Positions 21,861 through 34,713 of a DNA stretch of 64,000 nt are shown in pieces. Origin of the DNA: Vicia villosa. Taxonomy: Eukaryota; Streptophyta; Magnoliopsida; Fabales; Fabaceae. The DNA lies in NCBI RefSeq assembly GCF_029867415.1, contig NC_081185.1, positions 30,084,245 through 30,148,244 of the forward strand, given 5' to 3'. A program made the position numbers and the translations under genes. The notes under the pieces are model-generated. The model did not search any database. It saw only the letters and a list, made by a program, of their open reading frames with translations, and had not been told where the DNA came from. Every line of letters begins with the position of its first letter. Position 1 is the first letter of the stretch.

Positions 21861-22880
21861 TGTTGAAGTATTTCAACATCTGAGAGCAACATGTCAAAGA
21901 AGATGTCGAAACATGTTCCATTCGACATCGCGTTAAGGCTTATCTTTCAGTTACTTCAGACTCAAGTAATTGACAGTTGTAGAATATTACTAATCAATAT
22001 TGTGCAATCATATGTGGCGCAAGAAAAATCTGGAAGAATCAAATCAGAATATGTTTGATTGAAGACTTTCTAATTTTGGAGATTTATTAGGAAGATTTGA
22101 TTGAAGACCTATTTTGTTGGAGAATCTTTTGGAGATTTGTTACAGCATATCTGCTATAATTAGAAGCCCAATTCCAGTTGGGTAATAGGTTATAAATAGA
22201 AGCATTGTAACCTAGAAAGCGAAGCCAACCAACATGTAAAATTATAAGGGTTGAGTTTGTCGATGAACCACCCGGTTTGTGGGATGGCCATCGTGTTCTC
22301 ACTTAGAAGCCTTTAGGTAATGAGTTGAGTATTGTTCTTGGAAGAAGCTCTTAAGCAACTCCAAGTACGTGTTCTTAGTCTAGAGTCAAGGCTGAGTATG
22401 GAGGGAAGTGCGGCTTCCTGCCCGACATAGGAGTGTGTCTCCTCATCATGGAAGTGTGTCTTCTATTTTGTGGATACAGGATTTTGGATATTAGGCCGTT
22501 GCTACAGCTCCTGGGACTGGAGAACTATACAACATCATTGCGATGATTGGAAGTGGGATGGGGATATTCCATATCTAGGGAGGACCTAGGTAGAAAGGTC
22601 ATTGGGTATGGATTAAGTGAGAGGTTGTAAACTTGGGACTAGTTTAGCTCTGAATTAATATTGTTAATAGTGGACTTCATTCCTGACTTGGTATGCCCCC
22701 ACAGTATGTGTGATTTCACCGAACTGGGTTAACAATTCTTGTGTGCACTTTACTTTTCAGCAACTACTTTAACTGTCTTTATCTTGCATATGTTATTGAT
22801 AACAGACCAGATGTCTCGATATCCTATGGGACATCTGAGTTCTGTTACACAAGAATTTCACTATGTTTTTTATTGTTTGT
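21861..22880 (+). repeat. probable copia-type solo LTR or LTR fragment
   Basis: It begins TGTTGAAGTATTTCAACATC and ends near AAGAATTTCA. The interior includes a TATAAATAG promoter-like word (22192-22200), a leader-like stretch, and the late motif TTTCACCGAACTGGGTTAAC common in legume copia LTRs. I could not match a 5-bp target duplication, so the edges are approximate. Confidence 0.55.
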
Positions 22881-25800
22881 TGTGTGTTTTTTAGTTGAAC
22901 AGTTACATTCGCATCCTATAAGCAGCTTGGCCTTTGGAGACTTATGCAGGGGGGATAGGTAGGAAATAACATGCTCTTAAGCGCCATAAGGCAAAAGAAA
23001 AGCAAAGAAAGAGTGTGGTCTGTGTTTTGATTGGGAAAATACACTCAAGTGACTCCCTTAAACAAGCGAGACTTTAGCTTCTCTTCCATTTTTATGAGTT
23101 TCAACCTTTATTAAGTGTTTTAGTAAGGATTAGAGATTTTAGTTTTTGATGCACGTTGGGAAACATACAAACTAAGGGGAATCTTTTTCCAAGTGTTGTC
23201 ATGCAATGGTGGTCCTAAGGTCAAGGATGAAGGAGGAATCTCTACTTAATGTTAGCATGCATGGATTTCAACCTAAGGTCTACGTGGCTTCTCCTAAGAT
23301 AGAGTCACCATCCTAAGAGAACATGGCAAACATAAAGCAAAAGATAGCAAAGAATAAACACAAGTTTGTAATTAAACACCCAGGCACAAGTGAAATCGAT
23401 TTAGAGGTAAAGACCCCCTCTTGAGTAGTTAACAAGTCTCAAATACAAATGATAAAGCATGTAGAAAACATAGAGATAACACTCCTCTCAATCCCTTAAC
23501 AAGTGTTAAGTAACAAGCAAAGAGATAAAACTCCTCTCAATCACTTAACAAGTGTTGAGGAACAAACAAAGCGGTAATACTCCTCTCAATCATTTAACAA
23601 GTGTTGAGGAACAAACATAGAGGTAAAACTCCTCTCAATCACTTAACAAGTGTAGCAAAGAGATAAAACTCCTCTTAATCACTTAACAAGTGTTGAGGAA
23701 CAAGCAAAGAGATAAAACTCCTCTCAATCGCTTAACAACTGTTGAGGACCCAACATAGAAGTAGAACTCCTCTCAATCATTTAACAAGTGTTAAGGAACA
23801 AGAAAAGAGATAAAACTCCTCTCAATCACTTAACAAGTGTTGAGGAATAAGCAAAGAGATAAAACTCCTCTCGATCACTTAACAAGTGTTAAGGAACAAA
23901 CATAGAGGTAAAACTCCTCTCAATCACTTAACAAGTGTTGAGGAACAAGCAAAGAGATAAAACTCCTCTCAATCACTTAACAAATGTTAGGGAACAAGCA
24001 AAGAGATAAAACTCCTCTCGATCACTTAACAAGTGTTAAAGAATGCCTACTCTTAATGAAGAGAGACCACATCAATGAAATCCAAAGAAGATGATCCACA
24101 AAAGGTGGGAGAAGAACAAACATTCATCACTAAACATGTTAACAAACAATCAATGCACAAGAGATACGTCAAAGCATTTAGATGGATGAAGATGGACCTA
24201 GGGCAGTAGCAAATAATTTGATTATGTATCTTAAACCAAGTAGCAAAGTATCATGGCATCATACAAAGAGATTCACAAGTTGCAATTAGGTGTTACATGA
24301 ATCAACATTTGTTCACATAACAAGCATATGGCATTAAGGAATGGCATATAGCACACAAAAGCAAGGAGATACCTCATGGGGAAGTATCAAAACATCTATT
24401 TACTTCCCCTTTAGTTTCACAAAGAAGGTGAGAAAAATTAGAGGAAACAACATCAAGTTCTATGCCTAAACAATAAACATACTTCTCAATAGAATCCTAA
24501 CTAGGCTCATTTGAAAAGAGAAAGAGGTTTTAAGAAATGGAACCCAAGATAAAACCAACTATAGGCAGCCACAATACACAAATTATGGGTTTTATATCTC
24601 ATGGAAACTCATGTTAATCAACACATTTAAAGCAAAGTAATTCATTACAAGCACCAAGTTAAATTAGATTAGACAAGTAACAAGGTGTGGATGCAATTAG
24701 GAGCATGTTTATCATTGATGAAATGCAATCAAGTCAGAAAGTAAAGGACCTCTAAGAGGTGCTCAAACATCTAAGGTATCATGTTAAAATGGATTCACAA
24801 CTTTACAAGTCATTGCAACAAGTTTGTGTTACAAGTCAACCAAAGAAAATCAACTTTTGTCATGTTAAAAGAACAGATCAAACATGGCACAAAGGAGTGA
24901 TTTAAAATTCCCAAATTATTGGTCCTAGAACCTCTAAATTTTCCCTATTATGCATATAAAAGGAATACAAAATGATTTCACAAGTGTATCTTCAATTATA
25001 AGTAACAAGCAAGCGCAGCATTTACGAACACAAGTGAAATTAGGTCTCAAATATTCACATTAATGACCAACAAAAAATTAGCATTTGACTTTGAAATTTT
25101 ATACACAATATCACATATGTGTCTACTGAATTATCATAAAAAATGGGATCAAAATTCATTTCCTAAGGCCTTCAATCAAATTCATTTGCAAAAGGTGTCA
25201 AAACATGGCAAAATATGTACACATGCAAGAAAAACTTTATGAAAAATAGCAAATCAATTTGTAAAATTCCACAAAAAAATATCTACAAATATCCTAAGGT
25301 GTCATTGTATTTAAAATATAGTTTTTGGTATTTTTAGTTTGAATGGAAAATGAGTTACCAACTAAAAGCTAGAAAGAAAACAATTAAAACAATTTCTAAG
25401 AAGTAAGTCTGCCAGGAGGTGAATCAACATTTTTGTTGAACTAAAACAAGTTAAAAGGCGCATGGGACCAAACTAGGTGTGCATAAATTAAAATGGCGCT
25501 AGGCCCATAGTCAAAACAGGCGTTAGCATTAGTAATGGAGGGGTATGCTTTAGTAAAATGGTGCCATCCCAAGCAATTTGTGGCCCAACCTCACTATGCT
25601 ACCATCATCTCTCTATATCTTAACCTTTAACAATGAGCATTTATTGATAACCTATGGTCTCGTATTAAAAACGTGACACATTCACATCATACACCTTAGA
25701 TCAATTGGTCACGTTAGGAATTAGTGACTAGAAGACAAAACAAATGCCTTAGCCAAGTACAACGCAACAACACATTATTCCAACTATTTGAATAAGGACA

Positions 25801-28030
25801 AAGGTGGAAAACATGTTGTAAGCAAACTAATCACACAGTTCCATGTACGCCCATTGGAGTCAAAAGAATGTGACGTGCCCAGCCACCGGAGATGCCCTCC
25901 GGTCATCTTCTCTGGTGGTTCCCTCGCCGGAACTCCCCAAGGTCGCCCAGAAACCAACAAAACCTATACCACTCTACTCGGTTTTTCAAGCTAATCCTAA
26001 ATCTAGGCTCTGTTTCCTCGTGCCCTGGCTCCATCATAAAAAACAAAGGACGTTCCTCATGTCCTAATTTTTAAAACATCAAGAAAACCACGCTATTCTA
26101 TTCACATGAATCCTTAAAATGCGAACATACGTCTCAAACCTTTAAGAACACGGTGAATGCTACGAAAAATCCGTAACAGAAAGATTATGCATACACATCC
26201 ACCGCAAACATTCGGTACTAACTGAGCCTCCTGGTGGCGGGAGCTCACACATACGAGAATGACCTAATCATGGCAACTACGTATGCCGAGAAGGATTTGG
26301 ATCTTACTTGAAGTGAATCTTTAACCGAATCTCAAGAAAACTCTCCAAAATCCTATGCACTTGATGAAGATGATACAAAATCAGTGAAGCTTTGAGTGAT
26401 GAGAAATAAACTCAATCACGGTTGAACCCTTGAAGACAAAGCTACAACCAAGAGTAACCAGAAATGATGGAGTAGGTTAGAGGGATCGTAAATGTACCGT
26501 TCTTCAAGTGTTCAACATGTTCTTCGTTGAAGGTGGTGGATGAAGGTTGCTATGGAGGTTTAAGAATTGGTTACGGTTGTTAGGGTTGTTTGAAGGTTAT
26601 TATGGTGATGGAAGGTGAGAAAGGAGAGACAAACGAGAGAATGTTGAGGAAGAATGTGAAACTGGTAAAAAAAGAAGTGAATGAAGCCCTGCCCAAATTG
26701 TGAAGTTGATTTCTTTTTATATGGGGTTTCATATGGCTTTGGGTGAGGTTGTGCATAACTGATAATTTTCTTAACAACTCAATGAGCAAGCTTCTCTTTT
26801 CTTTCTCACGTGCAGAGTTTTGCATGGTGTTTTGGAGTAATGTGCAACTTCCATGAAGCAACACACTGAGGTATGCGTGTACGTATGCATCAATTAGGTG
26901 ATGCCTTGTGTGTGTTTCAATGCCTTCTATGGTGTAAAACTTGCGAGTATGCCGTTAACTTTTATATTGATCTTCAATTGATTGTGACCAACTCTTCCAT
27001 AAAACCTTGAAGTTAACTCTTCACACCTAAGTTGAACTCTTAGACCAATATGAGTATTTCTTGGCCTCCTGCCCCAATGGAAATGACGACTTTGTCACCC
27101 TAGAGTTTCTTACACATTTAACCAATAGAAGGGAACTCGGCATCATCGTAAAGCTGGTGGGAAGATAAACAAATTTGGTGATAATCTTGTCTTGGTTTAG
27201 AACTTGGAACTATTTGTAACATTCTCTCAAGGACATGCACTTGAATATGTTTGAAGCTCTTTTGAAAAAGGTTTAGCATTGGAAATTCTTCAAAGTTAAA
27301 TCAATGATCTTTTTCTCTTTTCATCTTTTGATTTAAATCCCAAAATGGGAATGAATCCCACTATACAATAGTAGCATAAAATGACCTTTTTAGATCGCAC
27401 GCCTTATTTGCCCAAGTTGAATCAAAGTTAAGAAAGTTATGGCTTATGTAAGATGAGCACATGAACATGGTTTTAAGAAAAGTCAAACCTTGGTCAACAT
27501 TCTAATTTCCACCCTTCTCTTGATTTTCTTGGTTAATCATGAAAGATATTGATCAAATATCATCAAATATTAGGGCTATGCATATCAACCCTAAATTTTA
27601 CAAAATCTTGAAAAAATCAACTGTTGACTTTATCGCCCAGATGACTTCTTTGATTAATAACCCTCAATTTTGACTCTAATCATTGAGCAACCAATGAACC
27701 CATTGAATGGCATATGATAGATCCCCTGACACCTCATAACATGTCTTAATTCCTGAGTATGGGTCTTGATCAGAAAGTCAACCCTTCGTTGACTTTGATC
27801 AAGAAACCCTAATTTGAGGCCAGATGAATAAATAAGGTTCGTAGCTTGAACCAGTGATTTTGAATGCAATGATTGTGATCCTTTAGCTACTTGAGAGGAT
27901 ATAGGGAGAGTATATTAATATCTTAGTGTCTCAGCTCCTCTATTCATTCAGATGATCTTCAAAGGAGGCTCATATAAATCCTCTTATCTTGGTAACTTCT
28001 TGGAGAAGAAGAAGCAACATGACTTGTGAC
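22881..28030. repeat. retrotransposon-derived noncoding mosaic (probably Ogre/Tat-type)
   Basis: About 5 kb without a credible gene. The 27650-28025 stretch, read on the minus strand and continued at 33667-33884 across the solo-LTR insertion, looks like an Ogre/Tat LTR (repeated GTTGACTTTGATCAAG-type words, start TGCACCCTAAAATTTGACC). 25870-25970 is GC-rich (CCGGAGATGCCCTCCGGTCA), as in legume gypsy internal regions. Open frames at 25788-26074 and 26580-26864 lack domains and neighbours. The central part carries a 49-bp minisatellite (separate entry). Confidence 0.5.
23460..24045. repeat. 49-bp minisatellite, about 12 copies
   Basis: The word ACTCCTCTCAATC recurs at 23481, 23530, 23579, 23628, 23668, 23717, 23766, 23815 and onward, mostly every 49 bp, with one unit shortened to 40 bp. 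Each unit contains ACTTAACAAGTGTTGAGGAA and AAAGAGATAAA. Tandem repeats are known in noncoding parts of Ogre-type elements, which fits the context. Confidence 0.92.
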
Positions 28031-31000
28031 TGTAAGAATAAGATTTGTTCATGCAATAAGTCTATATGTTTTGACGATAACAATACATATATTTTGTATG
28101 TAACAATTTAGTCTCTAATAGTTTTTTTGAGTGTGCAAGTTATATGCTCTAAGAGGTTTTGAATTATTGTTTGTAAAGAATCATCAAAAGCAAGCAAGGC
28201 AACTCGGGAATACTGTTTGTAGTTGAATCTGAAGAAAAAATCAGTAGTTTTGAAGAATGTTGAATGTTCATTAGAAGAAGAGTTAGTGTGTGTTTCTCAA
28301 CAAGATGTTGCTTCAGAAGTCACAAGTAATCAGAAGGAGTCAAAATCAGCATACAAGATCGAGCTTTCAAATCAAGTTCAGAAGTCGAGATTTGTTCATC
28401 AGAAAAGTTGTTGCTTCTAACTCTGAAGACAAAGTCGAATATTTTGAATACAAGATTAGATGCATCAAAGGTCAAGCCGAGAATTCAAAGATCAGACTCA
28501 AGGATGTACTGAAGATTAGAACCGAGCTAATCAAGCAAGAAGATCAGAGGCCAAGATCTAAGAATCAGAAGCGCTCTCAAACATGGAAGAACGTGTTTTC
28601 AGATTGGTTGTTGCCTATGTATTTGGAAAATAGTGTTCTAATTCTTCAAGGATTCTAAAACAAAATCTGGATAAGCTACATAGTCACAAGACAACTCCAG
28701 ATCAGAAGTCAAGTATCGTTTTTCAAAAAGTTGTTACTATCAATTCTGATAAGTGAGACTCTGACTCTCACGGGATAATGATTATACACTTTACTCAAAG
28801 TAGTTTCTGAACTACACATCAAAATCATTATCAGGAATATTAAGACAAGTTGATCTCCTCCAAGCTTACTACTTCAGAACCAGAAGTATATTATTTGAGG
28901 ATAAGATTAAAAATTAGTCAAGAAGAAAATAGTACAATAGTACATCACAAATTCCACTACAACCAGATGTATGTACTATTTCTCAAAAGCTGTATCCCAC
29001 CAACCTACAACGTATCAAGCTACAAGACAAAGGAAATTACTATCCACAACAAAGCTTGATTCTATCTGTTGGGAACTAGCCATTGGAAATCAAAAGACTT
29101 TCTTATCCTTCAACGTCTCTTTTGAGAATTATAAAAGAATATCAAATGATCCAACAAAGGTTGATGACATTGGCAACACCTATGTTGTTCATATAACAGT
29201 GAAGGTTCATACCGTTATAACGGTTGTTGTTGTTGCAGTTGTTAATTGTGATTTGGTTTGAAATGGAACTTAACCAACACAGATTAACATGAACGAACTG
29301 ATGGAGAAAATGACCACACCTACAAGTTGATATCAGAAGCATATGTCAAAGAAGAGAAGCTGAAGCACATACTAATTTAAAATACAACTTGGCTTTTTAG
29401 TTATTGCTAATGCCTTAGTTGATATGTTGAAGCTAATCAGAAGAAGATTCTACAATATGTTTATCATTTATCATCATGTACATCTTGGTAGAAGTCAGAA
29501 GAAGCAAGGAGTTGTTGCTCGGAACTTGCTCAACATATAAGATGAAGAAGAAGACCACTACAAGGTGATATATTCAACTTCCAATCATATACATCTTTGT
29601 AGAACAATGTAATGAACACTAGAGTTGTTGATTGTATATTGTTTTAGGTATAGGATTCTTCATGTAAATTGTTCTAACACATGAGCTGTTGCTCGGAAAT
29701 GTGTTAAACAATATGTGCTTAATTTAGTGTTACATCCAGCTTGTGTAGAAGCATTATATTGTAAGCAAACCTTTATTAAATTGTTGTTTGGTTGTTCCTT
29801 GAGAGACCGAGTGAAGGTCAGAAGCTCGAGAAGACAGTGGTTACAGTCATTGTGGGAAATCCTCTTAGAAGATAGAGTGAAGGTCAGGAGTCTAAAGGGG
29901 TCAATGAATGTTATATCTGTGGATTAGATTACTGAACATGTCATTGTTGGTTAGTCACAAACGGTTGCTTGTGCAGGTGTTAGTCACAGGGGTTGCCTGT
30001 GCAAGGGTGTTAGTCACAAGTAGTTGCTTTTGCAGATGTTAATGAATGTTATATTTGTTAACTCAGATCATTAAACATGTCATTAGATGTTAGTCACCGG
30101 CGGTTTCCAATGCATTGTAGCTAGTCATAGGGGTGTCTGTGCAAGGATGTTAGTCATTGGCGGTTGCCCGTGCAATTGTAATCAGTTTGGTTATAGTGGA
30201 TTAAGACCTTGATGTCATACCCCAAAATTTGCCCATCCCATTTCACTTTCAAACTCATACAATGACTCAAGGCTCAAATGGTTAACTCAAGGCACTCTTT
30301 CCTAACTAAAGACCTCCTGAATTAGGGTTTTGCATTCTGTTAAGAAAATTTGATGAATCAAAGTCTCCAATGGATTTCATATGGCTTATTGGGTTTTAAA
30401 CTATCTCCATGCCAAAATTCGAGCTTCAATTCCAAAGATTGCTCATTCAACTGCTCAAATGGTCGACAATCGATCAGTTTGACCTAAAAGTCAACTATGG
30501 TCAAATCACAGTCAAAACTCCTGATTTTTGGTCAACATCAATACTTTGAAGTAGCATTCATAATTTGATCAAGGGACTATCATGATTCATCAAGAAGAGT
30601 TCAGAAATCAACAAAGCTCATAGTTTCTAAATTAGGGTTTTATAGGAGAAAGTCAACTAAACTTTGACCAACCATAACTTTCACATGGAGTAGCAAAAAT
30701 TTCCCAATTAAAGCCTATTTTGAAAGAAATTGAATTCTCTACAACTTTGTCTCTCACACGCCAAGGCCAGAAATGCTTCATTTAAGAGATATGGTTCAAA
30801 ACATTACAGGTCCTTCTCGAAGCTCGCAAAAAGCTATTTTTTGTCAGGAAGCATATCATCAAGATAAAATCTTCAAATGCAAAATACGTTCCAAAGTGGA
30901 TTATAGAGGACATCTCGAGCTTTCCAAAAATTCCTAGAACACTTCCATATCTTAAAAATTGAGGGAGATATGCCTTGTCAAAGTTGGTCAATTTTGGATG

Positions 31001-33666
31001 GAAAATGTGAAGCAAATAAGGTTCAAAATGGATTTTCTTGCAAATGGGCCCATATTTTTATGACCCAAACTTATTCCAAAGAGTACTAAGAACCCATAAA
31101 ACCTTTCCCACGCCCTTTGTGATTTTATTATATTTTTATTGAATTTTTATTCATTGAAAATGTAGTTTAAGTCAAATAAATCAAGAAAATATGAAAGATA
31201 TGATTTAGTGTTGATTTCTAACCATTCCCAATCATCCAAATATCAGATTTTTTTAGCCAAATTCGTGGGGATTGAGATTGGTGAGAGAATATGAAAATTT
31301 GGCCAATTTTGGAAAGAATAAAAATCAAATTTCAATCAAATTCAATCCTTGTTTCAATGAAGATTCATCCATATTTTAGTGACCTAAATTGCTCTCCTAT
31401 ATATACACAACAATTCAAGATGCCAAGGGGAGGATTTTATGGCCTCCAAAACCCTAACCGAGTTCATAAAAATCAAGAAAAAACACAAAATCGATTTTGC
31501 AATTGCAGGAGGATTCAAGGGCGTTAGATTATCAAAACACCATCCTTGGGTAATAGTGAAGCAATGCAAATCGATTTCCAGGCTTAAGGCATCAAGAACA
31601 CACAACTACTCATCACGGTTTGCCATCTTTTTTTCTGATTCATTTTCTTGCATACGGCCACTATAAGTTGATTTCGATTGCATAATCATGTTTGTATGAG
31701 TCCATAGGATGTTTCTGGGCCATGTATTTTGAGTTTGATCGCAGGTATAACGTTTCACCATTGTTAGGGTTTAAAAGCTCTAAATTGGGATTTTCCTGTT
31801 GAGGCAAAATTAACTCGAATTAGTGGTACCACCGTGTTCAGGGCATAATTTCCAATCGATCCATGGTCTCCATGTAAGTTTATACTGTGTATTTGAGGTT
31901 TTTGAAGTTCACAGGTGTTGTAGTGACGAACAGGGCCGTCACTATTGGCTGTAGCAACGGGTGGCCCGTTGGTAAAAGTCTAGGAAATATTTGAAACGAA
32001 GAAGAAGACTCCTAGGCGCGAAAATGCTTCAAATCTGGTAAAGAATATTTGTTTTATTCAATTAGTTTTGCGTTTGGTTTATGTACAACAAAGCAAAAAC
32101 GGTTCAGCGGAGGAAGGCTACGTCCAAGGTCTCTGATAGGGATGTGCGTGTGTTTGATCCCTCACTCCCACACATTTTTTCTATAAATTGCTCAATCCCA
32201 GATCTAATGCGCCGCACAGGCGAAGGCTCACCATGCATGCCCCTCAGCAGCCCTTAGATTGCAAGCTGCTTAGATCCAACGCACCTGGATTGAAAGTCTA
32301 CCATGGATCTTCAGAAGCGCACCACACAGGATCAATGCCCAGGTTTTTTTAATCCTTTTATTATTTTTATTTCATAAACTATTTTATTTATATCTTTTTT
32401 ATTTTAGAATTAAATTTAGGTTTTATTTATTATCTTAATTAAGGTATTGTTTTCAATTAATTGGGGTTAATTAATTAATTAGATTAATAATTAGGATTAG
32501 GCCCCCTTTTAATGACAAATTAATTTGATTTAGCTAATTTAGGTTAGAGTTAATTTATTAATGGTTTTAATCGAATTAATCGATTGCGACGATTAATAAT
32601 CAATTATTTAATTAATTAAATAATATATCCAAATAGGGTTATTTACTAAGGGTTTTAACCGATTTAATTGGTTACGTTGATTAGTAATCCCCCATTGTTT
32701 CGTTATTCGTTTTAATCAAACCAATTGATTACGATGGTTAACGATAAATAATTTATTTAAAACACATTAATTTGCTAACAGTGATAATCGAATAAATCGA
32801 TTAGAATAATTAGCAATTCTTTCAAATTGTTAATTATGGTGATCAAACCTATTGCTCATCGCGATTAATGAAACATATTATAATCAGGGTTGTACGCCAC
32901 ATCAAAAACACATCTCTCTCATAAACTGCGAATTTCAAAAACTGCGATAAGATAATTCAAAATACCTTACAAACTACGAATTTCAAAACCGCGATAAGGT
33001 AATTCAAAATACCTTCACATATTTATACTAAATCTAAGGCGTACAACCCTGCCCCGAACTACGTAGACTCTGATCCTCCATAAGGAGGTACGTAGGCACT
33101 TGGATAACCAAGGCGAGTCCCCTTCCCCAAAATCTCAATTAGGTTTAAATATATCTTTTAACCCTATTCATTTTTTGTCTTTTAGTCATAAACCACAAAC
33201 CTTGCCATAATACTCTTACAAACCTTAAATGCAAACCTTAGGAAAGGGTTAAGGGTGCCTAACACCTTCCCTTGACCTGATTATAATAACTTACCCAGAA
33301 CTCTCTCTAACTTCGTAGGGTTTCCTATTCGCCTTGGTAGAATGGTGGCGACTCTAAAATTCTAAATTTTGTAGGGCAGGTTGTTACACTTGAGTTCAAG
33401 GCGAAATCACCTCGGAAGGGTGGATTGGATTAGCTTGAGAATTTCTCAAGTGAACCAGGATATATCTGATGTTATTTACTTCTGCTTTTATTTTTTCACT
33501 ATCAGAAGCTCTAAAGAAGACTCTGGCTTCGAAGAAGGTTGAATACTCCTAAGAAACGCTAAATAAGCTTATGATAAACAACAACCAATTAAGCTTCCCT
33601 GCAAGAGTTTTAAGAAAGGGAAGTTATAATTCAAACCCCTCTTTCTCGTGCTTTTCTCCACCTTCA
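28031..33666 (+). mobile_element. SIRE/Maximus-type copia solo LTR with a nested solo LTR
   Basis: It starts TGTAAGAATAAGATTTGTTC and ends TTTCTCCACCTTCA. Both sides carry the 5-bp duplication GTGAC (28026-28030 and 33667-33671), proving an insertion that has collapsed to one LTR. Removing the nested element (30213-33388 plus one CTTGA) leaves about 2455 bp. The interior has the SIRE/Maximus style: many CAGAAG words, then repeats of TTAGTCACA-GG-GGTTGCCTGTGCA (29950-30170) and TGGATTGGATTAGCTTGAG (33420). Open frames inside are not genes. Confidence 0.9.
30213..33388 (+). mobile_element. Ogre/Tat-type Ty3/gypsy solo LTR (3176 bp) nested in the SIRE-type LTR
   Basis: It starts TGTCATACCCCAAAATTTGC and ends GGGCAGGTTGTTACA, flanked by CTTGA at 30208-30212 and 33389-33393. 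The late region carries GAACTACGTAGACTCTGATC and GGAGGTACGTAGGCACTTGG, which recur in legume Ogre-type LTRs. No second LTR or interior remains, so it was reduced by unequal recombination. It is younger than its host LTR. Confidence 0.92.
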
Positions 33667-33885
33667 GTGACTTGATGCTTAGGGAACCCTGATGGAGAGA
33701 TGAACAATCCTTAACCATAGCTGTGTATAATGCTAGTCCTTTAGGAGAGGAGCTCACACTTCAAAGTCTTGAATCTCTTGTAGAAATAAGAAGTTGCATT
33801 GAGTTATGGCCTAAATGAAATGTATATATTATTATGATTCAAGTTTCTTCCAAGTTGAGATGAGAGGTCAAATTTTAGGGTGCAA
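33667..33885 (-). repeat. continuation of Ogre/Tat-type LTR fragment
   Basis: Joined to 27xxx-28030 if the solo LTR is removed. The minus strand starts TGCACCCTAAAATTTGACC at 33884, close to the TGTCATACCCCAAAATTTG start of Ogre/Tat LTRs. This supports a minus-strand LTR running leftwards through 28030. Confidence 0.5.
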
Positions 33886-34570
33886 TGTAACACCCATTTT
33901 CTAAACCCCAAATATTACATATAATAACAGAGTAATAAAGCATGCATATTTCAAAAGGGTGCCACATGTCATTTCCACAACAATGAAAGCCAAACATACA
34001 CATACATAACATGCATCCAATCATATTTATAACACATATTTAAATACTTCATGTTTCATCAATATGCATATAGCAACGAAATTATATCTTCTCAAAACAA
34101 TTTCAATGATTACATCCCATACTATAATCATCTACCAACATAATGACCATATTATATCATAACATGTCATATGAATTCAAACATAGGCACCAAAGCCACT
34201 TAACAAAATATATTCAAATACAAGATCAAATAAGAGAATATAACAATATCTCATAGTAGCAAAACATGAGTTCAAATACCCCCCGTTTTACATGACCAGA
34301 GCATTGACTAAATACCTAATAAAATGATAAATAAACGATAAGCTCCTCAACTAATCCTCGTGCAAGCACACTCATCGGAACCTGCACGATGCCGCATTGA
34401 ACATCATTCAAACAGAAGGGTGAGAATTCATATCATAATGAATATATATAATATGAACAATGAAAATAGTACACAACAATCAATACATTGGTTCAAGTGA
34501 TAATTTTCTAGACCTTTTCTCAAAGTCACTCTTAATTAGAACTTTAAACTGACTAGTATGAAAAATTTAC
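33886..34570 (-). repeat. Ty3/gypsy LTR fragment, minus orientation
   Basis: The plus strand begins TGTAACACCCATTTTCTAAA, the reverse of a ...GGGTGTTACA LTR end. At about 34415 AGAAGGGTGAGAATTC is the reverse of the TTCTCACCCTTCTGC-type motif near the end of the gypsy-like LTR at 53800. It is therefore a related but diverged LTR, truncated near 34570. Confidence 0.6.
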
Positions 34571-34579
34571 CTTAATCAT

Positions 34580-34713
34580 CGAAAAAAATGTTCGTTCAGC
34601 TGAGGAGGAGAAATGAATTTATCTTAAAAGAATATTGTACTTTTTTTCCTTCACTAGATTTTTTTCACTGGGTTTTTTCTAGTAAGGTTTTAACAAGGAA
34701 TATCCTAAACAAA
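34580..34713 (+). repeat. copia-type LTR remnant, first of two copies flanking the CACTA element
   Basis: GAATATTGTACTTTTTTTCC, followed by a TTCACT-GGGTTTTTTCTAGTAAGG-type stretch, is the late part of many copia LTRs. A diverged second copy lies at about 38668-38750. The CACTA element inserted at 34711-34713. Confidence 0.6.

Noticed and set aside
23460..24045. Regular repeats that could be mistaken for a CRISPR array
   Set aside because: The repeat is continuous with 49-bp periodicity and no unique spacers, in a plant genome; it is a minisatellite.
25788..26074. Overlapping 60-74 codon plus-strand frames
   Set aside because: They lie in GC-rich retroelement noncoding sequence, open in three frames at once, with no domain or splice context.
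28223..29342. Several frames of 65-122 codons
   Set aside because: All are inside the SIRE-type solo LTR, whose flanking GTGAC duplications show the unit is an LTR, not a gene.
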